A stretch of DNA of 20,323 nucleotides from positions 1-20,323 of the forward strand of contig JAEWKP010000366.1 in NCBI GenBank assembly GCA_023393655.1, given 5' to 3'. The notes under the pieces are model-generated. The model worked only from the letters and a program-made list of their open reading frames with translations, was not told the origin of the DNA and did not search any database. Position numbers and translations under genes: made by a program. Below, piece after piece: positions 12,565-19,498 of the stretch; position 1 is the stretch's first letter; the number at the start of each line of letters is the position of its first letter. Origin of the DNA: Pseudomonadota bacterium (GTDB lineage Bacteria > Pseudomonadota > Alphaproteobacteria > Rhizobiales > Beijerinckiaceae).

Positions 12565-14298
12565 ATGTCCGCCCGCCCCCGGAAGACGCCCGAGACCCTG
12601 CGTAGCTGGCGCTGGTTCGGGGCGAGCGACCTGCGCTCCTTCGGGCATCGCTCGCGAGCCTTGCAGATGGGCTTCGGCCATGAGGAGTTCATGGGCAAGC
12701 CGATCATCGGCATCATCAACACCTGGTCCGAGATCAACCCCTGCCACACCCATCTGCGCGATCGGGCGGAGGCGGTGAAGCGCGCGGTCTGGGCGGCCGG
12801 CGGCTTCCCGATCGAAATCCCCGTCATGTCGGTTTCCGAGCAATATCAGAAGCCTACGACGATGCTCTATCGCAACTTCCTGGCGATGGAGACCGAGGAA
12901 TCGATCCGCTCCCACCCGCTCGACGGCGCCGTCCTGCTCGGCGGCTGCGACAAGTCCACGCCGGCCCTGATCATGGGCGCCTGCAGCGCCGGCCTGCCCT
13001 TCATCTTCGTGCCAGCCGGGCCGATGTTGCGCGGCAACTGGGCCGGCAAGGTTCTCGGCTCTGGCGCCGACGTCTGGAAATACTGGGCCGAGAAGGAAGC
13101 CGGCAACATCACCGATAGTGACTGGAAGGACATGGAGAGCGGCATCGCCCGCTCCTATGGCACCTGCATGGTGATGGGCACCGCCGCGACGATGATGAGC
13201 CATGCCGAGGTGCTCGGCCTCACCTTGCCCGGCGCCTCCGCCATCCCCGCCGCCGACGCCGCCCACCCCCGCATGGCTGCGATGGCGGGCAAGCGCATCG
13301 TCGAGATGGTCTGGGAGGACCTGACGCCCGACCAGATCCTGACCCGGAAGAGCTTCGAGAACGCGCTGACCGTGCATATGGCCGTCGCCGGCTCGACCAA
13401 TGCGATCATCCATCTCGTCGCCATGGCCGGCCGTGCCGGCGTGCCGCTGACGCCGGATGATTTCGACGCCTTCTCGCGCAACGTGCCCGTCATCGCGAAC
13501 CTGCGCCCCTCCGGCGATTTCCTGATGGAGGATTTCTTCTATGCCGGCGGCCTGCCAGCCCTGCTGAAGCAGCTCGAAAGCAAGCTCCACACCGATGCGA
13601 TGACGGTGACCGGCAAGTCGATCGCCGAGACCATCGCGCTCGCCCAGGTCTATGACGACAACGTCATCCGCCCGCTCGACAAGCCGGTCTCGACCGCGAA
13701 CGGCCTCGCCGTGCTCAAGGGCAACCTTGCCCCCGACGGCTGCGTCATCAAGCCCTCCGCCGCCGAGCCGCGCCTGCTCAGGCATTCCGGCCCGGCGCTG
13801 GTCTTCGAGCATTACGACGCGATGATGCAGGCCGTGAACGACGAGAACCTCGACGTCACCGCAGACCACATCATGGTGCTCAAGAATTGCGGCCCGGTCG
13901 GCGGGCCCGGCATGCCGGAATGGGGCATGCTGCCGATCCCGAAGAAACTCTTGAAGCAGGGCGTGCGCGACATGCTGCGCATCTCGGACGCCCGCATGTC
14001 CGGCACCAGCTACGGCGCCTGCATCCTGCATGTCGCGCCGGAGGCCTATATCAAGGGCCCGCTCGCGGCTGTACGGACCGGCGACATCATCAGCGTTGAT
14101 GTCGAGGCGCGCAGCATCTCGGTCAATCTCACCGAGGCCGAGATCGCCGCCCGCCTCGCCGTCTGGACGCCACCCAACCGCGACTATCCTCGCGGCTGGG
14201 GCAAGATGTCGGCAGCCCATATCCGCCAGGCCGACAAGGGCTGCGATTTCGATTATCTGGAGGGGACGGCGAAGGTGCCGGAGCCCGAGATCCACTGA
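12565..14298 (+). CDS. IlvD/Edd-family dehydratase, sugar-acid dehydratase type
   Basis: These enzymes dehydrate aldonic acids (arabonate, xylonate and others) to 2-keto-3-deoxy acids using a [2Fe-2S] cluster and Mg2+. The 577-residue protein follows the Rhizobium L-arabinonate dehydratase sequence as recalled, in length and motifs. Cluster cysteines are Cys60 (INPCHTHL), Cys128 (LLGGCDKSTP) and Cys201 (YGTCMVMGTA). The lysine usually carbamylated is Lys130. The catalytic serine region is DARMSGTSYG (Ser479). The three cysteines and CDK set it in the [2Fe-2S] sugar-acid branch rather than the [4Fe-4S] 6-phosphogluconate branch. ATG 12565 has GAGGAA seven bases upstream. Its stop shares a base with the next start (TGATG). 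The exact substrate is not readable. Confidence 0.93.
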   Translation: MSARPRKTPETLRSWRWFGASDLRSFGHRSRALQMGFGHEEFMGKPIIGIINTWSEINPCHTHLRDRAEAVKRAVWAAGGFPIEIPVMSVSEQYQKPTTMLYRNFLAMETEESIRSHPLDGAVLLGGCDKSTPALIMGACSAGLPFIFVPAGPMLRGNWAGKVLGSGADVWKYWAEKEAGNITDSDWKDMESGIARSYGTCMVMGTAATMMSHAEVLGLTLPGASAIPAADAAHPRMAAMAGKRIVEMVWEDLTPDQILTRKSFENALTVHMAVAGSTNAIIHLVAMAGRAGVPLTPDDFDAFSRNVPVIANLRPSGDFLMEDFFYAGGLPALLKQLESKLHTDAMTVTGKSIAETIALAQVYDDNVIRPLDKPVSTANGLAVLKGNLAPDGCVIKPSAAEPRLLRHSGPALVFEHYDAMMQAVNDENLDVTADHIMVLKNCGPVGGPGMPEWGMLPIPKKLLKQGVRDMLRISDARMSGTSYGACILHVAPEAYIKGPLAAVRTGDIISVDVEARSISVNLTEAEIAARLAVWTPPNRDYPRGWGKMSAAHIRQADKGCDFDYLEGTAKVPEPEIH

Positions 14299-15221
14299 TG
14301 CAGGATATCCGCGACATCGAGCGCGTCGCCATCATCGGCGCCGGGCTGATCGGCAGTTCCTGGGCGGCGCTGGCCATGGGCCATGGCCTGAACGTTTCAG
14401 CCTACGATCCCGCGCCCGGCGCGGAGGAGAAATTCCGCCACGCGGTCGAGCGGGCGCGCGAGCAGCTCGCCCAGCTCGGTCTGGCCAATACCGGCCAGTA
14501 TCAGTTCACGAATAATCTCGATGAAGCTCTGCAAGAGGTTGATTTCGTTCAGGAGAACGGCCCGGAAAACGAATCCGCCAAGCGCGCGCTGCTCTCGCGT
14601 CTCGATGCGGAGTTGCCGCCCGAGATCATCATCGCCAGCAGCACCTCGGCCCTGCTGCGCAGCGCCATCGTCGCCGATTGTCAGAACAAGCGCCGGGTGA
14701 TCGTCGCCCATCCCTTCAACCCGCCGCATCTCGTGCCGCTGGTCGAGATCGTCGGCGAGGACGAGGCAATCGTCGCGCGCGCCGCCGCCTTCTATCGCAG
14801 CTTCGACCGGCGCCCGGTCGTCCTTCAGCGCGAGATGCCCGGCCATGTCGCGAACCGGCTGGCCTCGGCGCTCTATCGGGAGGCGGTTTACCTGGTCGAG
14901 CAGGGCGTCGCCAGCGTCGCCGAGATCGATGCCGCGCTCTGCAACGGCCCCGGCCTGCGCTGGGCCCTGATGGGGCCGCACATGACCTATCATCTCGGCG
15001 GCGGCGAAGGCGGCATCGCCGGCTATCTCGCCCATCTCGGACCGAGCCAGGTCCGGCGCTGGCAATCCCTCGGCGCGCCCTCCCTCGACGAAGATGTCCA
15101 GCAGCGGATCATCGAGGGCGTAGCGGAGGAAGCCGCGGGACGCACGATCGCCCAGCTCGAAGAGCGCCGCGACGAAGGGCTGCTGGCGCTGCTGCGCGCC
15201 CGCAAGCTTGTCAGCGAGTGA
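14298..15221 (+). CDS. 3-hydroxyacyl-CoA dehydrogenase family NAD-dependent oxidoreductase (hydroxy-acid dehydrogenase type)
   Basis: This 307-residue protein has the N-terminal Rossmann fold (VAIIGAGLIGSSWAALAMGHG, with the GxGxxG at 14-19). The catalytic set of the family follows: Ser117 in IASSTSALL, His138 and Glu150 in AHPFNPPHLVPLVEIVG, and Asn186 in GHVANRLASAL. The short single-domain length matches the branch acting on free beta-hydroxy acids, such as L-gulonate 3-dehydrogenase (lambda-crystallin) and L-carnitine dehydrogenase, rather than long beta-oxidation enzymes. The HVANR and GPGLRWA segments are typical of that branch. It is translationally coupled to the dehydratase (TGATG), so it probably works on the same substrate or an intermediate. 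It converges on the racemase-like gene with only three bases between stops. Confidence 0.9.
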   Translation: MQDIRDIERVAIIGAGLIGSSWAALAMGHGLNVSAYDPAPGAEEKFRHAVERAREQLAQLGLANTGQYQFTNNLDEALQEVDFVQENGPENESAKRALLSRLDAELPPEIIIASSTSALLRSAIVADCQNKRRVIVAHPFNPPHLVPLVEIVGEDEAIVARAAAFYRSFDRRPVVLQREMPGHVANRLASALYREAVYLVEQGVASVAEIDAALCNGPGLRWALMGPHMTYHLGGGEGGIAGYLAHLGPSQVRRWQSLGAPSLDEDVQQRIIEGVAEEAAGRTIAQLEERRDEGLLALLRARKLVSE

Positions 15222-15224
15222 CGC

Positions 15225-15974
15225 TCAGCCGAAGCGGCGCGGTCGCAGGCCGGCGTGGAACCAGTTGATCAGCGAATAGATGTCGTGAACCGGCAACCCG
15301 GTCGCCGCCTGCACATCGGCCGCATAGGGCGGCATGTTCGTGCATTCCAGCACGATGGCGCCGATATCGGGGTGCCCCGCGACGAGATCGAGCGCCGCCT
15401 GCACCACATCCTGCCGGGCGAGCTCGACATCCATGTCGTCCTTCTCGGCCTTGATCAGGACGCGGAAGAACTCGCGCCCGTTCTCCGTGCCGGTGACGGG
15501 CGTGTCGAGCGGCACCCCGGCTGCCTCCAGATGTTTCGGCGTCAAGGTCGCCGCCGAGACTGTGACGATGCCGACGCGCTTGCCGGGTGGCAGCGTCGCC
15601 TGCACCCAGGGCACCTGCATCAGGGACGAGGTCGCGACCGGCACGCCGACAGCCGCCGCGAGTTCGCGCTGGAAGAGCGAGAGGAAGCCGCAATTGGTGG
15701 TGATCGCCTCGGCGCCGAGCCGGACGAGATCGCGCGCCGCCTCGACGAAATCGGGCAGGAGCCCGGCAGCGCCCTTGAGCACGACCTTCTCGGGACTGGC
15801 CCCGCCAACGACGCGGTACAGCACCGGGAAAGGCCAGGTCGTGCCGTTGCCCATGTCGCCGGGAATCCGCGGGAAGCGCGCCTCCAGCATCAGGATGCCC
15901 AATGGAGCGCCGTAGATCGCCTTGCCGCCCCGTGCGATCCGCGTCGCCGCGGACGCTGTCGAAATCTCGGTCAT
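15225..15974 (-). CDS. Asp/Glu racemase superfamily protein
   Basis: The 249-residue protein has the two-cysteine architecture of the aspartate/glutamate racemase superfamily: Cys95 in ITTNCGFLSLFQ and Cys211 in LECTNMPPYA, one in each half. It includes GKRVGIVTVSAATLTPKHL in the second Rossmann-like half. The superfamily includes amino-acid and hydantoin racemases, maleate isomerase and arylmalonate decarboxylase, and the motifs do not tell these apart. ATG 15974 was chosen because GGGAGG lies just before it; an ATG ten codons earlier is the alternative. It faces the dehydrogenase gene end to end. It may supply a stereochemical or isomerisation step for the catabolic locus, though it has its own promoter region on the right. 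Confidence 0.85.
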   Translation of the reverse strand: MTEISTASAATRIARGGKAIYGAPLGILMLEARFPRIPGDMGNGTTWPFPVLYRVVGGASPEKVVLKGAAGLLPDFVEAARDLVRLGAEAITTNCGFLSLFQRELAAAVGVPVATSSLMQVPWVQATLPPGKRVGIVTVSAATLTPKHLEAAGVPLDTPVTGTENGREFFRVLIKAEKDDMDVELARQDVVQAALDLVAGHPDIGAIVLECTNMPPYAADVQAATGLPVHDIYSLINWFHAGLRPRRFG

Positions 15975-16316
15975 CGAGCCTCCCATCTGCCGATATGTCG
16001 ACAAGCTAGAGCATTTCCCGGCGAAATGGGCACCGGATTGCGTGTGAAAAATGCGCCTCTATGAAAGCCCGGAGAGCGGCGCGCGATTATCATTAAAAGC
16101 CGATGCAGCATCAAAGGCCTGGATCGCCGGATCCGGATGCCGGGAAAGCCCTGACAAAGAGAAAATTCACAAGGCCCGGCCCAAACTCTCGCCGCCGCCA
16201 TTGCTTCGTCCATTTTGCATCGTCATAAGAACGGCTTCCGCCCCGCTTTCGCGCGCTTCCGCCGGCGCTGGTCCCGGTCTTGCCTGCCCGTCTCGCCGTT
16301 CGTCCGGAGCCCGGCC
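15975..16316. other. Intergenic stretch holding a dispersed repeat, no gene seen
   Basis: No convincing coding sequence is present. The left part (about 16010-16060) has the look of a repeat common in Hyphomicrobiales intergenic DNA: AGAGCATTTCCCGGCGAAAT, then ACCGGATTGCGTG and AAAAATGCG. At 16098-16125 there is a copy of a 28-base sequence that recurs at 18347-18374. A CCGGATCCGG palindrome lies at 16127-16136. The promoter for the leftward racemase-like gene must lie at the left end. Confidence 0.6.
16098..16125 (+). repeat. Dispersed repeat, copy 1
   Basis: This 28-base stretch (beginning AGCCGATGCAGCATCAAAGG) matches 18347-18374 at 26 of 28 positions in the same orientation. The two copies bracket the VanZ-like and sugar-transferase genes. 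They appear to be the end of a larger repeat unit whose start contains GCATTT/AAAATGC-like arms. Confidence 0.7.
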
Positions 16317-16691
16317 TTGATTCCATCGCTTGAAAAGCTTCGCCGCCTTGCCGTGTTCGCGGGCTGGGCCGCGCTGCTGGCGATCCTGTTCTCGACGCTG
16401 TCGCCGCTGGGAGTACGCCCGCATATTCCGCTGCTGGGGGCGGATATCGAGCGCTTCCTCGCCTTTTTCGCAGCCGGCGCGACCTTCGCCTTCGCCTATC
16501 CGCGACAGCGCTGGCTCGTATTGGCGGGCATCGTCGCCCTCGCCATCGGCCTCGAATGGCTCCAGACGCTGGAAAAGACCCGCCACGGCCTGCCGCATGA
16601 TGCGATCGTGAAGATCGCCGGCGCAACACTCGGCAGCATCCTCTCCGCCACCTTCGACACGATGGCGCAGCGCTTCCGCAAGCCTGTCTGA
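16317..16691 (+). CDS. VanZ-like family membrane protein
   Basis: VanZ-like proteins are small membrane proteins of uncertain role, named after the teicoplanin-resistance gene vanZ. This 124-residue form has three or four hydrophobic segments (AVFAGWAALLAILFSTLSPLG; FLAFFAAGATFAFAY; WLVLAGIVALAIGLEWLQ). It ends in a segment resembling the family's C-terminal signature: GLEWLQTLEKTRHGLPHDAIVKIAGATLGS, with the E-Q and D...K/N-G residues. No ATG is available near the N-terminus. TTG 16317 was chosen because GGAG lies seven bases upstream; a TTG at 16215 would add 34 arginine-rich residues without an obvious ribosome binding site. The start is therefore uncertain. It precedes the sugar-transferase gene on the same strand, separated by 184 bases with a hairpin. 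Confidence 0.75.
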   Translation: MIPSLEKLRRLAVFAGWAALLAILFSTLSPLGVRPHIPLLGADIERFLAFFAAGATFAFAYPRQRWLVLAGIVALAIGLEWLQTLEKTRHGLPHDAIVKIAGATLGSILSATFDTMAQRFRKPV

Positions 16692-16704
16692 TTCATCCTG
16701 GCAC

Positions 16705-16736
16705 AAGCTGTGCCGGCGCGCCGTCGGCACAGGCTT
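16705..16736. terminator. Stem-loop between the VanZ-like and sugar-transferase genes
   Basis: AAGC-TGTGCCG (16705-16715) pairs with CGGCACA-(G)-GCTT (16725-16736) around a 9-base loop, giving an 11-bp stem with one bulged base. It sits 14 bases after the VanZ-like stop. Only a mildly T-rich tail (CGTTGT) follows, so it is a possible but unproven terminator. Confidence 0.4.
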
Positions 16737-16875
16737 CGTTGTCCCCCAGAAAAGCCCTCACTCGCGCCAAACTGGCCCGCATCGCCACGGCATGCGCCTT
16801 GCCACTCTGCTCCCATCGTGCTCCAGACCGGCACATCGTGCCGCGACGGAACATGTGCAAGCGGGCGGGAGAGAG

Positions 16876-18309
16876 ATGAGCGTCAATGATCTGAGCGATA
16901 TGCCGCAGGCCCTGCCCGGCAATCATCTGGGCCTCTGGCGGCTTTGGCTCGGCCCGCTGACGGCGGCCTGCGATGCGGTGGTCGTCGCTGCCCTCGTCTA
17001 TGCGGTCTCCTTCGCCTATCACCTTGGCGCGACCGGCCTGCCGGGCGTCGACCGCTCCACGCGGGAGCTGGCGGCAATGCTCGCGACGCTGTTCGTCTTC
17101 GTCAATCTGATGCGCGGGCGCTATCAGATCGCGAACTATCTCTCGACACAGGGGCAGGTGGGTTCCGCCTTCGCCGTCTGGAACATCACCCTCGTCGCCT
17201 TCCTGGCCCTGCTGTTCCTCGCCAAGATCGCGGACCACTATTCACGCATCGTGATGGTCGCGACCTATCTCGGCGGCATCCCCGTCCTCGCGCTGTCCCG
17301 CTCGGCCGTCGTCCGGCTGGTCGCCGCCGGCAGCCGGAGCGGACGGATCACCGCCGAGCGCGCCTTTCTGATCGGGCGGGAAGCGAACATCATGTCCTTC
17401 GTTTCACGGCACAAGCCCTGGCATATGGGCTTCGCCGTCACCGACGTCGCTTTCCTGAAATCGGGCGGCGAGACCGCGCTCGCCGCCGATCTCGCGGCGG
17501 CCGTGGCGAACTGCCGGATGACGCGACCGGACGCGGTTTTCATCGCCGTCCCCTTTTCCGAGCAGGAAGCCATCACGGCCTGCGTCGACGCCTTCATGAA
17601 CCTGCCGGTCGCGATCCATCTCGCGCCCGAGCCGATCATGGAGCGCTTCGCCAATGCGCATGTCGTGCATACAGGCACGCTGTCGAGCCTGCGCCTGACG
17701 CGCCAGCCGCTCTCGACGGTGGAAGTCGCGGTCAAACGCGCCTTCGACATCATTGCCGCCTCCTGCGGCATCATCCTGACCTTGCCGCTGCTCCTCCTGA
17801 TCGCGGTCCTGATCCGGCTCGATTCACCCGGCCCCGTGCTCTTCCGCCAGCGGCGCTACGGCTTCAATCAGCAGGCCTTCCGGATCTTCAAGTTCCGCAC
17901 GATGACCACCACCGATGACGGCAAGGTGGTCGTTCAGGCCAAGCGCAACGATCCCCGGATCACGCGCCTCGGCCATCTGCTGCGGCGCTACAACCTCGAC
18001 GAACTGCCGCAATTCCTGAACGTGCTCGCCGGCGACATGTCGCTCGTCGGCCCGCGCCCCCACGCGCTGGCGCATGATGTCGAGTTCGAGCGCAAGATCG
18101 CCAACTATGCCCGCCGCCACAATGTCAGGCCGGGCATCACCGGCTGGGCGCAGGTGAACGGCTTCCGCGGCGAGACCGATACCGACGCCAAAATGGCCGG
18201 GCGCGTCGCCTATGACCATTGGTATATCGACAACTGGTCGTTCTGGCTCGACATCCGCATCCTGCTCCGGACCGTCCTGAGCCGGAAGGCATTCGCCAAC
18301 GCCCGCTGA
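16876..18309 (+). CDS. Polyprenyl-phosphate sugar-1-phosphate transferase (exopolysaccharide priming enzyme)
   Basis: These inner-membrane enzymes start exopolysaccharide or O-unit synthesis by moving a sugar-1-phosphate (often glucose or galactose) from its nucleotide sugar to undecaprenyl phosphate. The 477-residue protein has four or so N-terminal membrane helices (about 25-145), a Rossmann-like central domain (about 160-275, CoA-binding-like), and the C-terminal bacterial sugar transferase domain (about 285-470). That domain shows VKRAFDIIAAS, DSPGPVLFRQRRYGF, FKFRTM, the catalytic DE pair in NLDELPQ (375-376), SLVGPRPHAL, RPGITGWAQVNGFRGET and YDHWYIDNWS. ATG 16876 follows GGGAGAGAG. No glycosyltransferases, flippase or polymerase lie nearby, so its polymer genes must be elsewhere. 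It is bracketed by dispersed repeats. Confidence 0.94.
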   Translation: MSVNDLSDMPQALPGNHLGLWRLWLGPLTAACDAVVVAALVYAVSFAYHLGATGLPGVDRSTRELAAMLATLFVFVNLMRGRYQIANYLSTQGQVGSAFAVWNITLVAFLALLFLAKIADHYSRIVMVATYLGGIPVLALSRSAVVRLVAAGSRSGRITAERAFLIGREANIMSFVSRHKPWHMGFAVTDVAFLKSGGETALAADLAAAVANCRMTRPDAVFIAVPFSEQEAITACVDAFMNLPVAIHLAPEPIMERFANAHVVHTGTLSSLRLTRQPLSTVEVAVKRAFDIIAASCGIILTLPLLLLIAVLIRLDSPGPVLFRQRRYGFNQQAFRIFKFRTMTTTDDGKVVVQAKRNDPRITRLGHLLRRYNLDELPQFLNVLAGDMSLVGPRPHALAHDVEFERKIANYARRHNVRPGITGWAQVNGFRGETDTDAKMAGRVAYDHWYIDNWSFWLDIRILLRTVLSRKAFANAR

Positions 18310-18318
18310 ATCATCGGG

Positions 18319-18342
18319 CCGAAAATGGCATGCGGTTTTCGG
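18319..18342. terminator. Stem-loop after the sugar-transferase gene
   Basis: CCGAAAA (18319-18325) pairs perfectly with TTTTCGG (18336-18342) around a 10-base loop containing GCATGC, ten bases after the stop codon. It may terminate transcription, although it also forms the beginning of the dispersed repeat unit. Confidence 0.45.
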
Positions 18343-18346
18343 AAGA

Positions 18347-18374
18347 AGCCGATGCAGGATCAAAGGCCGGGATC
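18347..18374 (+). repeat. Dispersed repeat, copy 2
   Basis: It matches 16098-16125 at 26 of 28 positions in the same orientation. It directly follows the CCGAAAA/TTTTCGG stem-loop, suggesting the whole of about 18310-18380 is one repeat unit. Confidence 0.7.
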
Positions 18375-18511
18375 ATCCGGCCGGGACGGGGAGACGCGCG
18401 GGCCTCGCCTTGAAACGATACGGCCAATTTCAACGATGGCTGCCGTTGCGGCAACAAGTGCGCGGCAGCCCGATCCTGATCGGCGGACCGGCAGGCCGCA
18501 TCGACGCCCGG

Positions 18512-18733
18512 TCAGGCGAAATGGCGCCATACGGCGCGGCCGAGCCAGAAGCCCCAGCCGGCAAGAAGCGCGATGACCAGCAGCGCCCCCCCGACGAGCA
18601 GGGAGCGGCCGATCAGGATGCTCGCGATGCTTTCGGAATTCGCCGGTTCATTGTCATTCGCCGCTTGCGGCCGCCGGCCGAAGCTGGGGGCGTGAACAGG
18701 TGCGGAAAACCGTTGCACGCGTTCGGGGCGCAT
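18512..18733 (-). CDS. Small single-pass membrane protein, function unknown
   Basis: This 73-residue protein is not assigned to a named family. It has a basic N-terminus, a linker containing PQAANDNEP, and one hydrophobic helix (about residues 45-68: LLVGGALLVIALLAGWGFWLG), ending in a short WRHFA tail. The ANDN motif recurs in many small hypothetical proteins of Hyphomicrobiales, which supports a real gene. The ATG at 18733 has a purine-rich CGAGAGAG stretch a few bases upstream. The AT-richer DNA at 18740-18810 could hold its promoter. An orphan gene; neighbours give no hint of its role. Confidence 0.6.
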   Translation of the reverse strand: MRPERVQRFSAPVHAPSFGRRPQAANDNEPANSESIASILIGRSLLVGGALLVIALLAGWGFWLGRAVWRHFA

Positions 18734-18858
18734 GAACTCTCTCGTAAGGTTACGCAGGCGTTAAATACACCCGCATATCAATGATCCAATTCGCGACAAA
18801 ATAAAAGCACAATATACGGGCTCTCCCCAATCGGCGCGCCAAGCACGTCGACTGTCGC

Positions 18859-19254
18859 CTAGCCGCCATATTGGGTGTCGGAGACCTGCTCCATCCAGTC
18901 GACGACCTTGCCATCCTGAACTTCCTGGATCGCGATATGCGTCATCGCCGTCGCCGGAGAAGCCCCGTGCCAATGCTTCTCCCCGGGCGGGAACCAAACC
19001 ACGTCGCCGGGCCTGATCTCCATAATCGGACCGCCCCAGCATTGGGCACGCCCCAGCCCGGTCGTGACGATCACCGTCTGGCCGAGAGGATGCGTATGCC
19101 AGGCCGTGCGTGCACCCGGTTCGAAGGTGACGCTGGCACCCTGGACGCGCTCGGCCGCATGCGCATTGCAGAGCGGATCGATCCGGACCGCCCCGGTGAA
19201 CCAGTCCGAGGGCCCCTTCCCGGAAGGCCGGGAGCCTGCGCGCGTGATGTCCAA
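18859..19254 (-). CDS. Cupin-domain protein, single conserved-barrel type
   Basis: The 131-residue protein is a small single-domain cupin, probably metal-binding. Motif 1 is ARTAWHTHPLGQTVIVT (ligands His53, His55 and Gln59) and motif 2 is IRPGDVVWFPPGEKHWHG (His94, His96). The N-terminus SGKGPSDWFTG and the C-terminal VVDWMEQVSD are typical of cupins annotated as carboxymuconolactone-decarboxylase-associated or related to (R)-mandelonitrile lyase. The substrate is unknown. The start is taken as TTG at 19254 because GGAG lies six bases upstream and the following residues (DITRAGSRPSGKG) match where family members begin. The open frame continues upstream to 19617, but that extension has no family resemblance and overlaps the divergent caspase-like gene. 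Confidence 0.85.
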   Translation of the reverse strand: MDITRAGSRPSGKGPSDWFTGAVRIDPLCNAHAAERVQGASVTFEPGARTAWHTHPLGQTVIVTTGLGRAQCWGGPIMEIRPGDVVWFPPGEKHWHGASPATAMTHIAIQEVQDGKVVDWMEQVSDTQYGG

Positions 19255-19498
19255 TGAATTGCTCCTCGCTCCGATCCCGTCTTTCGAGAAGCATGCCGCC
19301 GTCGCGGCCGGGAATCCAGTGCGATGAAGCCTCTGTCGCCGCCGCCTGCGTACCAGCAACCTTGCGAGCAGCCCTTGGGAAGCACACCAAAAAAAGCACC
19401 TCGGGATGGCACGCCTCACTCCGCCCTTCCCGCATTTACGCACTGCATCGTTCAAATGAAGGAAGCCAGGGGGAGATCCGACCTGCATCCATCGGGCA

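Noticed and set aside
12535..14295. A 586-codon open frame on the minus strand opposite the dehydratase
   Set aside because: It is antisense to a complete IlvD/Edd protein with all catalytic residues. The antisense translation has low complexity and no recognisable fold.
16215..16316. An upstream TTG start that would lengthen the VanZ-like protein by 34 residues
   Set aside because: The added residues are arginine-rich with no membrane helix or family match, and no ribosome binding site precedes this TTG.
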